64,000 nucleotides of DNA. Origin: Fulvia fulva (lineage: Eukaryota > Ascomycota > Dothideomycetes > Mycosphaerellales > Mycosphaerellaceae). The first letter of the stretch is position 1, and the number at the start of each line of letters is the position of its first letter. The stretch covers positions 1,364,001 to 1,428,000 of the forward strand of contig NC_063015.1 in assembly GCF_020509005.1 (NCBI RefSeq). The letters are read 5' to 3'. The translations under genes and the position numbers were made by a program. The notes under the pieces are model-generated. The model saw only the letters and a program-made list of their open reading frames with translations, was not told where the DNA came from and did no database searches. Shown here in pieces: positions 1 through 10,314 of the stretch.

Positions 1-790
1 ACTTTCTCATCATACAAGTGCAGTTGCTCAAGCCCGGGAAGGTAGTCGTTCACGATGATCCGTATCCTGCGCAACCGTGCTTGCTCGTCGCTCTCGCCGT
101 GGTCATTCTGAGTCTGCTGAAGCGCCTCCCATGCCTGTCGTGTCGCACGCCTGTTTACAATTTCCGTGCCTTTAGCGGCTCGAGCGTCGGTACATGACCG
201 ACATCTGCACATGAATTCGTAGTGCTTTTGGAGATACTCTCGCCATCCCCGTGAGGCGTCCTCGTTCTGTAGACAGTACTTGGGAGCTTGTATGTAGTCG
301 ATCGTGATCTACTGTAGTCTCTGTATCGGAACCAAAGCATGCAGAGTGCCCATGCCTAAGGCAGAGTTCCAGTCCACAACAGCGTTGGACGGCACGAATG
401 ATTGATGCGAGAGAACCGTTCGTAGATGCGCAACACATTCCAGCTTTGGTGGTCGCGATATTCCTCATAATCGAAAGCGTTGCGAGCGGCTACTGAGATC
501 AAAACATCGCGAGTATTCTCGCCATCGTCTGACGTGTGCCACAGGTTCGTTATCTTCTCCTTGACTTTCGCATCACGTATGTTCTCGTACTCTCGCAGCA
601 GAGCTGCAACTTCGCTCTGGTCGTTGCTGATGTTGTAAAACGTGGTAGGGTTGAAAACATTGTGTACCGAAACATCAATGCTCATGAGAGGTGGTTCAGC
701 ATAGATTCATTCTCCACGTTCAATGTCGGTTGTTGCTGTCAAGCGGTGATTGTACCTGTGCTGCTTGTTGACCCTGCACTTCTCGTCTGA
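1..790 (-). pseudogene. Degenerate SET-domain (SMYD/SET5-like) protein gene, cut by the left window edge
   Basis: Read leftwards, the minus strand encodes a recognisable SET domain. The opening IYAEPPLMSI lies near 705-676. The NHSCRP motif follows near 390, then NAVVDWNSALGMGTL, then ITIDYI and the post-SET cysteines FMCRCRSC near 210. The order and spacing fit fungal SET/MYND-type lysine methyltransferases. The frame is broken at three places. A TGA (707-709) sits just before IYAEPPL. One base is missing in the NHSCRPN motif (about 385-388), which shifts the frame. A TAG (309-311) replaces the residues expected before ITIDYI. Downstream of ITIDYI the frame is open to base 1. I infer a pseudogene; three independent lesions make a single sequencing error unlikely. 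The true 5' end could not be placed. Confidence 0.75.
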
Positions 791-2091
791 GTTCTCGTTA
801 TGTACAGGATCAGGAGCCATTGGAGGCGGTGGTCGTCGTAATGCGCTCCGCATGGCTGCTGCGCTCAGAAAGAAATAGGAGCGAGCAGAAGGTTTGCAGA
901 TTTTCATGGACATCCTTTGATATCATAGCTTCATAAATCGTCGCAATGGTCTCATGTTTGCTATGAAGTCTGTCTGAGACGACGGCGTGTCGTGAGGACA
1001 ATCTCAAAGTACTGGTTGGTTCCATCAACAAAAGTGTCGTACTGCCTCATGGTCTGGCAAGTCTGGAGCTGGCACTTGTCTCTGACATGTGCAAATAGAG
1101 CAGGCGTTAGACTCGAAGAGCGCGACTGGTATCGCATGGCCTCATCGTGCTCATCAGCAGATGTGCTCGCAACGTGTTGCAGCAGTTGGCATGCCAAACA
1201 ACCCATGTAGTCGCCGGTACTTCAGGCAGTGACTATACTCCATCACTCAGTGCTCGAGCTGCTCGACAGCTGCTGCGAAGTGGCTACGCTTCAGTCAAGT
1301 GGCGCAACTCCGTAGCCTTCAGGTGATGTCGCCGTACCGCCGTCGCCACGGGACGAGGGGCTTGGCCTTCGCATCGTCACGAGCATCTTGGCCGCAAGCC
1401 GTAAGACCATCTCATGGCAGTCGTGGCAGTCGTGGCACGGTGGCAGACTTCGAGCTCCGACATATAAGGGCTACAAGTAATAAGTCCATCCTATGGTGCA
1501 TCTACGTGTGATTGAAGACTCCAGTGAAGATGTTGCTTTGACGCGATAGGCTCCTGAACCGACCGGTGAACAAAGAACGCGAGCTTCCACTAAGATTGTG
1601 AGCACTCTCAGGCTGTCAGGCTCACAAGCAGGCAGACCGGTGTGCGTGTACTTCTCGTGTAAGCTGTTCACGCCGGTGCTCGCGGCTTCCCCGCCACACA
1701 AGCGCTGACAGTTGTCCAGTGGTGAAGAAGAGGAGCAGGTGTCGTGTCACGAGACGTTGCCCTTATCGCGCGTGTGCTGCACGGACGGGTCCGCTTCCCC
1801 AGAGCTCGACCGCCTCATCAGCTGCCCTGCGCCCTGTCCTGCAGCCTGCTCGACCAGTGTGAACTTGCTCTTGCAACCTCACACCTCTCTCCACCACACC
1901 ACCTCCTCCATCACCAACACACCATCCCCATCACCTCCGACCGGAACACACCCGACCGCATCCCTCCACCGCCGGCCGCGATCAGCCCCGCCGCGATAGC
2001 CGCCGACAGCAGCTGCCAGCACGTCATCGTCAGCGTCCACCGCCAGACCAACAGCCGACACAACCTCACACATCTGCACAGCTCACACACC
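791..2091. other. Intergenic region, no supported gene
   Basis: Only short overlapping open frames without recognisable domains occur here. Bases 1860-2090 are strongly pyrimidine-rich with many CACC/CTCC runs, which suits the promoter and 5' leader of the NBR1-like gene that follows. Confidence 0.5.
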
Positions 2092-5000
2092 ATGGCGGCA
2101 CCACACACTACGGGTGGCAGCCCATCGCCAGACACGCTCATCACCATCAAGATCTCCGTCAACGACCAGCTCAAGAAACTGAAGCTGCCGCTGCGTGACC
2201 TCGGCGCCCACACCCTGCCCAGGAAGGTATGTGAAGCTTACGCGACCCTCGTTGCCTGGCTGCCTGAGACTCACACAACCCTTATCGCGCAAGAGGCAAC
2301 AAACACGTCTCGCGGTCCATCTTCGATTCATCACTGACTTTTTATACTACAGCTCCGCTCAGTTCTCGATATCAAGCCCGAACAGACCGTCCTCCTCGAG
2401 CGCTACTCCGACTCCGCCGGCGGCTACATCACCCTCGACGAAAGCAATCCACAGGTCTTCAAGACCCTCATCCGTGCTGCAAAGGCCAAGCTGAAGCTGC
2501 GTCTGAAGGCCACAGTCTCGCCCGTCAGCATCCCGGTCGTGGAAGAGGAGGAGACGCTCATGCCAAAGATGCCAGAGATGGTACGTGATCATATACCTGG
2601 TACACAGTGTGGTGGCTCACTCTTCTTCCAGAACCCCATTCGTGACTCTACAGCACTCGACCAGCGCTCCATTGGCAGTGGCATCTTCCAATTCAAGGAA
2701 GCCCGTGCTTCGCAGCAAACGCTGGTGAATGACGAGGCACCAGTACCACGCCCATTTACGGCCGACCGATCAAGCATCTTGAATGGCCTCGCTCTGCCAT
2801 CACAGCAATCCCTGGCCTTCCGCCCGCGTGAGCCCTCAGCTCTCTCAGCCGTCCATCCACACGCCTGGTCCGTGTACTGCAATGAGTGTGACAAGGCCAT
2901 GGCCAATGAGCATTTCCACTGCAGCATCTGCGATGGTGGTGATTACGACCTCTGTGAGGAGTGTGTCTCTGGCGGCAAGCTGTGCCCAGGCGAGGGTCAC
3001 TGGCTCGTGAAGCGCTACATCCAGAACGGCAAAGTGATTAGCAGCACCACAGAGAGAGTTCAGCCTCGCAAGGTGAACATCGTTCCAGCCTTCATCAAGC
3101 AGGAGCCTGTCGAGAAGGACATCCCGGGTGCCTTCACAGAGGAGACCAAGACACTCGCCGAGGACACACGCACCCCAACTCGCACCTGCAATAGCTGCGT
3201 TATTGTACTGCCCGAGCGCGAGTTCGTCACATGCACCACTTGTGATGACTTCGACCTGTGCATCAAGTGCCACACCTCCGACAAGCACGGTCACCACCCA
3301 GCACACGGCTTCGAGCCATCCACAGCAGAGACTATCCTTCCACTCGCTGCTGAGACTAAGCTCGCTCCTGGTCGCAATGTGCGCCACAACGCTATTTGCG
3401 ATGGCTGTGACAAGAAGATCTACGGCATTCGACACAAGTGCTTGAACTGCCCAGACTGGGACTACTGCAGCGACTGTGTTAAGGACGCTCGCCACAGTCA
3501 CCCCCGCCACCGCTTTGCTGCTCTATACGAGCCAATCGCCGACCAAGGCCAGTCTGCTGTTCGCCACTTTGGCATCTACTGTGATGGCCCGCTGTGCAGC
3601 GGCAAGTCTGATCAGTCCTACATCGCTGGCGTGCGCTACAAGTGCACTATCTGCCACGACACTGACTTCTGCGCTGGCTGCGAGGCTCTTCCAGGCAACC
3701 ACCACAACCGCACTCATCCTCTCATCAAGCTCAAGACTCCTGTTCGCAACGTGAACGTGTCGACCGAGAATGAGGATCTTCGCGGCAATGTCCGTGTTAT
3801 GGGTGACCGTCGCGCTTCTCCAGTGTCGAGCACCGGCACTGAGACATCACCCATCCCACAAGCCAATGCTGCTACTCAGGTGCAGACTGTCGCCGACTTC
3901 CAGCCAACAGAGGTCAAGAAGGAGACGATGCCGATCTCCATCCCAGTCAAGACATTCGAGCAGAAGGGACTCGTTCCAGAGCCTGCCGCTGTACCTTCGA
4001 CTTTGCTCAACGCACACTTTGTGCGTGACAGCATTCCAGACGGCATGGCTGTCGACCCCGAGGCTCGCTTCACCCAGATCTGGACACTCAAGAACCCAGG
4101 CCCATATGTGTGGCCTGCTGGCTGCAGTGTACGCTACGTCGGTGGCGACAACATGCTCAACGTCGACAATAGCCACCCAGCTTCAGTCACTGCCATCGCT
4201 GATGCTACAGAGAGCAATGTGGTTGGCCGCGACGTTCAGATTGGCGAAGAGGTCGCTTTCAAGGTCGTCCTCAAGGCTCCTGTCCGCGAAGGCAAGAGCA
4301 TCAGCTATTGGCGCCTCAAGGCTGCCGATGGCACGCCATTCGGTCATCGTCTGTGGTGTGACATCGAGGTCAAGAAGGCGGAGCAGAAGACTCCAAGCCC
4401 ATCTGCAAGCATCTTCCAGGAGCAGCAGATCGCTATGCAGCGCATGAGGATTCAGCAGATGCAGATGCTCCGTGTTCAGCAGCAAGCTGCCCGTGAGCAG
4501 ACTCTTCGCTTCAACGCAATGGCTGCCCAGCAGGCCCAGAACATCCCAGCCGAGCAGCCACCAGCTTACGATAGCATGGGATTGTCCGCTCGTCTTGCCG
4601 CCATGCGCGAGCAACAGAAGCAGCGCCGTGAGCAGATGGTCGCCCAGCGTGATCAACTCCAAGCTCAGGGCAATACGTACTGTGGCCAGCGATCTGCCGA
4701 GTTTTCGAACGAGAAGGAGCGTCGCGAGGCACTCAAGCAGCGTGTTGCGCACATCAAGGCGAACATCATCAAGACCCGCGAGGAGCGTGAGAAGATGACT
4801 GAGGATTTCCAGCAGCTCAAGATGGCTGCTGCCGAGAAGAAGAGCATGGAGGAGAGCGAGAAGGTGCAGAACATCATCGAGCAGGTCGCCAAGCAGGCTG
4901 ATGAGGAGGAGAAGACTGAGCAGCTCGAGGGCAGCCAGATGGTCTTCCCCAAGCTCGAGAAGGAGAGTCCTTCTAGCAGCACCTACGAGTCTGCTACCAG

Positions 5001-5253
5001 CAGCTCCAGCAAGGGCAAGGCCGCTTATGTCGAGAACGAGGAGGGCGAGGTCGAGCGCTCGGCTACCCCAGCTACAGCGCCTATCTCGATTCCAATCTCG
5101 TCGCCATCTGCTGACGACGACTTCGTTGACCTCGACGAGGAGCTTGAAGTTCTCAGCGCCAACGGCAACGACAGCGAGGACGACGGCTTCTTGACTGACG
5201 AGGAGTACGACATCCTCGATGCTTCGGACCAGGAAACCGTGGTCTTGAAGTAA
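2092..5253 (+). CDS. NBR1-type selective autophagy receptor (PB1, four ZZ fingers, FW domain, LIR motifs)
   Basis: Three exons (2092-2226, 2353-2580, 2632-5253) give 994 residues. The N-terminus (about 14-105) looks like a PB1 domain split by intron 1. Four ZZ zinc fingers with CxxC pairs follow at about 198-245, 304-350, 373-420 and 432-485. Next is a four-tryptophan Nbr1 domain at about 580-697, with W in TQIWTLKN, YVWPAG, YWRLKA and LWCDI. A Gln/Glu-rich coiled-coil stretch (about 700-860) precedes an acidic tail. Two LC3-interacting-type motifs sit in that tail: DDDFVDL (F952) and EEYDIL (Y980). Homologues bind Atg8 and deliver ubiquitinated or other cargo to the vacuole. Intron 2 is 51 bp, in frame and stop-free, so its retention would not truncate the protein. 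Confidence 0.9.
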
Positions 5254-5597
5254 AGAGATGCGCTCCGACTGAAAAGGGACGAATGACATTCATCTGGAAA
5301 AGATTGGAAAGTACTACAAAGAAACGACACGGCTGAGCACTTCCTCATCGTGAGGCGCTGATACGGTAACGATACGGACATGGAAGGCTTTGGAAGGGCG
5401 TACGGAGTAATGGCTGGACTGTGACTTTACTGTCTCCCATAGCTCTTTAGGCTCTCATAGGCTGTAATGATTTCACTACGAATGTGTTTCCCATCTCATG
5501 CACTGACCACATCACGCTACGTCATCACTTCGCGTCCTCCCACACGTGAACTCACTTGCCACTCTATGAACATTACAATCTTCGAGTATACCTAAAT
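5254..5597. other. Intergenic gap, no gene seen
   Basis: This holds the 3' end of the NBR1-like transcript and the start region of the next gene. An open frame extends upstream of 5598 but lacks an ATG in that stretch. Confidence 0.5.
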
Positions 5598-6569
5598 ATG
5601 AATGACTACGAACTCTCCCGCCAGGCCAAGATCAAGAAGAACCAGGCCCTTCTCGCTGAACTCGATATCAAGCCCGTCATCAGTCGGGAAGTCCGTAACA
5701 AAGATGGCAAACCACCAACCAAAAAGAGAAAAGTCTCACCAATGCCACCGTCTCGGACGTCAGCACGCATAGCCGCAGCACCCATCGCCAAAAGCTACAA
5801 CGAGGACGAAATTGCCAAACCCATCGCTCTGCCCCGAAGCGTCAGGTCAAAGGCGAAAGGAAAGGGCAAGCGAGCGAAGGATGAAGTCGACGAGTCTGAT
5901 GAAACTGAACCCCTCGTGCCAGCGAAGAACGTCGAGGAGATTCAAGCTGGATGGTCGAACTGGAAATCGACAGCTCCGCCGCCGTCTCGAGATGAAGATG
6001 GCACGTTACGCTTCGAAGATTACGAAGACTTCACACCGAACAAGAGTCCCGAGGAGATGTTACGGGAGGGGTGTTTTGGCGGGTCTTACTATCGTCCTTT
6101 ACGATCTAGGAAACTTGGAATTGTCGTTGAAGGAGACTGGGAAGAATTGCCAAAAGAGTGGATCGACGGTCTGAATGTCGAGCGGTTCTTAACAAGTCCG
6201 GATTACGACCCGGACGTAAACAAATACAAAGTCCCCTGCGGCCAAAGCATCGAGGAATGGGAAGCCGCCGGGTGGATCAGCCACGAGCACGATGTGAGGG
6301 GGTGGTTTCAGTGGTATGCACGGTTCTACCTGGGGAGGCGGTGCGAGGATGATGCCAGGCAGGTTGGGAGGTGGAGGAAGTGTGTGGGGGACAAGGGGCG
6401 GTGGAGGAGGATGTTGTTGAAGAGGTATAAGGCGATGGGGGTGCGGAGTGTGTTTGATGATGGGGAGGAGGAGGAGGTGGGGGAGGTTAGTCCGGTTGTG
6501 CATCAGACTTGTCATCATTGGGGGTGGGAGGTGAGGCAGGATGTTCTTGATGCGTATTGGGCTGAGTGA
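5598..6569 (+). CDS. Conserved fungal protein of unknown function, basic N-terminus
   Basis: A single exon encodes 323 residues from ATG 5598 (MNDYELSRQAKIKKNQALL); the upstream extension of the frame has only a TTG. A KKRK cluster near residue 40 and a lysine-rich patch near 90-100 look like nuclear localisation signals. The C-terminal half holds the densely aromatic block FTPNKSPEEMLREGCFGGSY followed by WFQWYARFYLGRRCEDD and a GRWRR segment. I recognise this pattern from uncharacterised ascomycete and basidiomycete proteins but know no function. A nuclear role is inference from the basic patches. Codon use shifts to G-rich codons (gtg, ggg, agg) after about 6290. Confidence 0.8.
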   Translation: MNDYELSRQAKIKKNQALLAELDIKPVISREVRNKDGKPPTKKRKVSPMPPSRTSARIAAAPIAKSYNEDEIAKPIALPRSVRSKAKGKGKRAKDEVDESDETEPLVPAKNVEEIQAGWSNWKSTAPPPSRDEDGTLRFEDYEDFTPNKSPEEMLREGCFGGSYYRPLRSRKLGIVVEGDWEELPKEWIDGLNVERFLTSPDYDPDVNKYKVPCGQSIEEWEAAGWISHEHDVRGWFQWYARFYLGRRCEDDARQVGRWRKCVGDKGRWRRMLLKRYKAMGVRSVFDDGEEEEVGEVSPVVHQTCHHWGWEVRQDVLDAYWAE

Positions 6570-6637
6570 GGGTGGGAGGGGAGGAAGTGGGGCTGTAAAT
6601 TTGTATTGGCTGTTGCCTCTATGGATATTTTTGTATA

Positions 6638-8025
6638 CTATGCGATTATGCCATTGGCATCATTCTCCTTCTGCTCCTCACGAACCTTGGAGGCTGCGCT
6701 CACCCGGCCAGCGTGGACATCTTCAAGAACACTCTTGAGCTCCTTCAAGAAGCGCGTCACTTCTGCCTCTGTTCCGACCGTAGCTCGCAGACAACCCAGA
6801 CAGCCAGGCTCCTTACCCCTAAATCGCACCACCACCCCTCGCTTCTCTGCCAACCTCTCGTAGACCTGCAGTGCGACCTCATTGCTCGGCTTTCCTTGCG
6901 TGTCAACCATCTCCAGCAGCAAGAAGTTGCTAGCCGTGCCACCGAGAAACTTGCCCACGCCGGTGATCTTCGGCATTTCCTGTAGCAGTCGTTCGCGTTG
7001 CTGGATGATTTGCTCGCGGTTCTTGTGCATTACTTGCAGGTTCTGTTGCTGCAAGGCTTGGATTGCAAGCTGGGAGGTGGGATTCGAGATGTTGTAGGGG
7101 GCTTTCAAGCTGTTCAGCAACCTTGCCACCTCGGGACTTGTGAAAGCTGCACCAAGACGGATGCCAGCAAGGCCGAAGGCTTTCGAGAGTGTTTGCATCA
7201 CGACCAGATTTGGCCATTCCGCTACCCATTCTGCTAGTGACGAGCCTTCGGGAGCGAAATCGATGTAGGCTTCGTCCAGCACTACGAGGCCGTTCCAGGT
7301 TGGGTGCTCTAGGACTGCTTGGACGTCTTCTTTCCTGACCAGACTACCAGTGGGATTGCCCGGACTGCAAAGATAGACCATCTTGATCGATGGGTCTGCT
7401 GCGAGGGCTTCATTGATCTTGTCGGGCTGTGCTCGGAAGCCATTGTCGACATCCAGCGGAACCTTGACGATGCCGACGTCGTTTACGTGGGCTGAGACCG
7501 AGTACATCCCATATGTTGGGGGGCATGTCAGGATCTTGTCTTTGCCAGGAGCGCAGAAAGCTCGCAGAAGAGCGTCAATGGCTTCGTCGCTGCCGACGCC
7601 AACGAACAGGTTTTCGGGAGTCATATCCTTCTTGGTGTGAGCGTGGGTATTTCGTAGGTTGCATAGCATCTTCTTCAGTTCGTGCTGGTGGCTGCGTAGA
7701 CGATCAGTTTTGGTGGTTCATGACTCATTGCTGGCTTTGCACGTACGGATCAGGATAACGATTGAGACCCAGAAGATCGATCTCGATGTTTGATGCATGG
7801 CCATTGGCAAGTTTGCCATCTTCGCTCAATGCAAGTCCTGGACCGTATGCATTCTCGTTGGCGTCAAGCAGAATGTTGGTGCCATCGTCCTTGTAGTCGC
7901 TATATCGCGATCAGTTATTTCGTTCGAGTCCATCAAGTGGAATGCATTGCATACTCTCTTGCACATCGGTATGGCTCAAGAGCGAGGATGTTGGGTCGTG
8001 CACATTTGTTGATGTCGAAAGGCAT
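6638..8025 (-). CDS. HIS5: Histidinol-phosphate aminotransferase
   Basis: Three exons on the minus strand (8025-7955, 7899-7747, 7691-6638) give 425 residues starting MPFDINKCARPNIL. The enzyme is a PLP-dependent class I/II aminotransferase that converts imidazole acetol phosphate and glutamate to L-histidinol phosphate in histidine synthesis. Visible motifs are LLDANENAYGP near the N-terminus, SPGNPTGS, LDEAYIDF and the PLP-lysine segment TLSKAFGLAGIRLG. Both introns are 55 bp and splice the conserved ARDDYKDDG and RYPDPHQHEL stretches exactly. A perfect TGACTCA box lies inside the second intron. It is divergent from the diacylglycerol kinase gene. Confidence 0.93.
7721..7727 (+). promoter_or_regulatory. 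Candidate CpcA/Gcn4 box (TGACTCA) inside HIS5 intron 2
   Basis: The consensus for the general amino-acid control activator, TGACTCA, is perfect here and lies in the 55 bp second intron of a histidine biosynthetic gene, a class of known cross-pathway-control targets. A one-mismatch copy (CGACTCA) lies near 8180 in the promoter. Function from within an intron is inference. Confidence 0.4.
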
Positions 8026-8559
8026 TGTGGAGTTCTCGGTCGAGATTGCCGATCAGGTCTCGATATCGTGGAAGGAACGATCGTGCAAGAGTATTATTTA
8101 AGACTCCAATGGCAATGCTCGTGCAAGCGGGCGGAATCGTTATAAAACTATCGATATGGATGACTGCTGATGTTGTGTTCGACTCATCGTTCTGCTATCA
8201 TTGATGGAGCTAGGGCACGGCCTCAGTAATTTGCAGGGGGGCGCCCCGGGCCGATGTCGTCCGATCTTGATTTTAGGGTTTGCATGTGATTGCGATTTTG
8301 AGACACCTGGCAGGCATTTCGTCAGGCGCATGGGTAGCCTGACAGTGTACTGTGTGTGAGTGAACGTAGGGAAGTCGCGCTTGACATGCAGTCCATCATT
8401 GCGACGTGCAGTCTACTCATGTTATGAGATGAACGATAAACACGATCTGCCACGAAAGAAAGGAGATGACTAGTAGAACTATGTCATCGACGCGATCGTC
8501 AACAGTATCTCTTGTTTCTAGCAGCCACAGCCACACCTAACGACCTTTGGGAAGTATAC
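8026..8559. promoter_or_regulatory. Divergent HIS5-DGK1 promoter region
   Basis: The 534 bp between two divergent start codons hold no supported ORF. A GC-rich near-palindrome (GGGGGGCGCCCCGGG) lies near 8237-8251 and a one-mismatch Gcn4-type site near 8180. Confidence 0.45.
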
Positions 8560-9957
8560 ATGCTGTTCAACACAACATCAACCAACCCTGCTGGCCATAC
8601 AATATCCCGAGCCACACCATCACCATCGACTAGCCCCATCGCGGCGACCATCTCCACTGTTCAGAGCTTCCGTCAGCTCCGACCGCCGCGCTCCGGCGCA
8701 CAAGACACGCGACGAAATATGTCACAATACCAGCAAGTTCCGAACACTCCTCGCGTCATTTCACCCTCACCTACGCCATCCGAGCAGAGCGGGAAAGATG
8801 GCTATTTCGCACCTACCACTCGATCAAAGGCACAACGGAAGAGCTCGGTAGATCCGATACAGGAGCATGTAGGCGATCACGAAGAAGATCCAGATCTGGC
8901 ACGAGCAAGAAGCAGGAGTCGAAGTCCACATCTCGGACGACGGACAACACGAGATCTGAGGATGACGATGAATGGAGACGTCTCGTCGAGTGCGAAGACA
9001 AATACCACAAAGACCGATAACGCCGCGAAGCCAATGAGGAGGAAGACGGACGAGCTGAAAGTCACGAACGGTGCACCGAAGGGCGGCGACGCGAACGGCT
9101 TCTTGTCGCCTGCAGATGCATATCCCAAAGGCTTCGGCTCAGCGTATTGGCGCAATCTCAGCCGCAGTCCTAGTCCGCTAGGCTTGATTCCTATACACCG
9201 AGAATGGCGCGCATTCGTACACAAGCACGAAGTACCGCGAAAAGTACTGCATGTCAGCATCGGCTTTGTGACTTTATGGCTGTACTCTGCAGGAGCGCAG
9301 AAAGATCAGATACATCCTATGCTACTGGGAATCCTGATACCCATCTTATCAGCCGACCTGATACGGTTCCGCTGGCCAGAGTTCAACCGGTTCTACATAC
9401 GAGTACTTGGGCCCTTCATGCGAGAGAGCGAAGCGCACGATCAGTTCAACGGGGTTATCAGCTACGTGGCCGGACTGTGGGCAGCTATGTACTTTTGCAA
9501 GAAGGACGTGGCCGTGGTGAGCGTATTGCTTCTGTCGTGGTGCGACACAGCCGCAAGCACGTTTGGAAGACTATGGGGGAAATACACACCACGGATCAGG
9601 AGAGGAAAGAGCTTGGCTGGGTCGCTGGCGGCGTTCACATTCGGCGTTGGGAGTGCTGTGTTGTTCTGGGGCTTGGTCGCGCCGAACACACCAAAAGCGG
9701 TGAACACCGGAATCAACAGCTTTGCGTTTGATGGGACGCTGACGCTGCCTTTGTACCTACGAGACTCTTTTGGCTTGTCGGAGGAACAAGCAAGCATAAG
9801 CGGAAGTACTGCGCTGGGCGTGGTGTCTTTGGCATCTGGATTTGTGGCAAGCGCCAGTGAAGCGATTGATCTTTGGGGACTGGATGACAACTTGACGATA
9901 CCTATCTTATGTGGAATTGGCCTGGGAGCTTTCTTATGGGCCTTTGGTGGCAGTTGA
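8560..9957 (+). CDS. DGK1: CTP-dependent diacylglycerol kinase, Dgk1-like
   Basis: A single exon encodes 465 residues from ATG 8560. In-frame ATG 8719 (MSQYQQVPNTPRV) is an equally reasonable start, because residues 1-53 are low-complexity. The first half is Ser/Arg-rich and probably cytosolic. The second half (about 225-465) is a polytopic membrane domain with EVPRKVLHVSIGF, SADLIRFRWPEFN and LSWCDTAASTFGR. These match the phosphatidate-cytidylyltransferase/dolichol-kinase superfamily and specifically Dgk1. Family members use CTP to phosphorylate diacylglycerol to phosphatidate at the ER/nuclear membrane. It cannot be fully separated from other members of this superfamily by eye. Confidence 0.82.
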   Translation: MLFNTTSTNPAGHTISRATPSPSTSPIAATISTVQSFRQLRPPRSGAQDTRRNMSQYQQVPNTPRVISPSPTPSEQSGKDGYFAPTTRSKAQRKSSVDPIQEHVGDHEEDPDLARARSRSRSPHLGRRTTRDLRMTMNGDVSSSAKTNTTKTDNAAKPMRRKTDELKVTNGAPKGGDANGFLSPADAYPKGFGSAYWRNLSRSPSPLGLIPIHREWRAFVHKHEVPRKVLHVSIGFVTLWLYSAGAQKDQIHPMLLGILIPILSADLIRFRWPEFNRFYIRVLGPFMRESEAHDQFNGVISYVAGLWAAMYFCKKDVAVVSVLLLSWCDTAASTFGRLWGKYTPRIRRGKSLAGSLAAFTFGVGSAVLFWGLVAPNTPKAVNTGINSFAFDGTLTLPLYLRDSFGLSEEQASISGSTALGVVSLASGFVASASEAIDLWGLDDNLTIPILCGIGLGAFLWAFGGS

Positions 9958-10314
9958 TGTTAATGATTAGAGCTTCGTATTGCAGATACTGTTCAACTCT
10001 TCAACGATGACCTTTCATATCTCATGCTCCATAGGTAGAACAGTCTAATTACGTGCGCGCATCGATGGAAGAACGACAATCACAGTATCACTGAGTTGCT
10101 CCCGCGTTCACGTCAACATTCACTTTGGTAAGCAGGAACTTGTTGCGTCGCGACTTCTTTCATGTCGCATTTAAGGTTCCGGACCGTTCTCCGCTCCTGC
10201 CTCGCGTGTCAAGCGCGACAAGCTTGCATTTCCAGAAACACAAGCCATCAACACATCCACCTCCCTCCAAACCACCATCACACCCGCGACGAGACCACAT
10301 CCCGAGTCGCGACA
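9958..10314. other. Intergenic gap, 5' region of NSP1
   Basis: No gene is supported. The NSP1 reading frame stays open upstream to an ATG at 10162. I treat that stretch as 5' leader because it lacks FG character. Confidence 0.5.

Noticed and set aside
2845..3510. 221-codon minus-strand frame opposite the ZZ fingers
   Set aside because: Antisense shadow of a clearly conserved coding region.
4183..5289. 368-codon minus-strand frame opposite the NBR1-like gene
   Set aside because: It is a Leu-rich shadow created by the codon bias of the sense strand, with no domain features.
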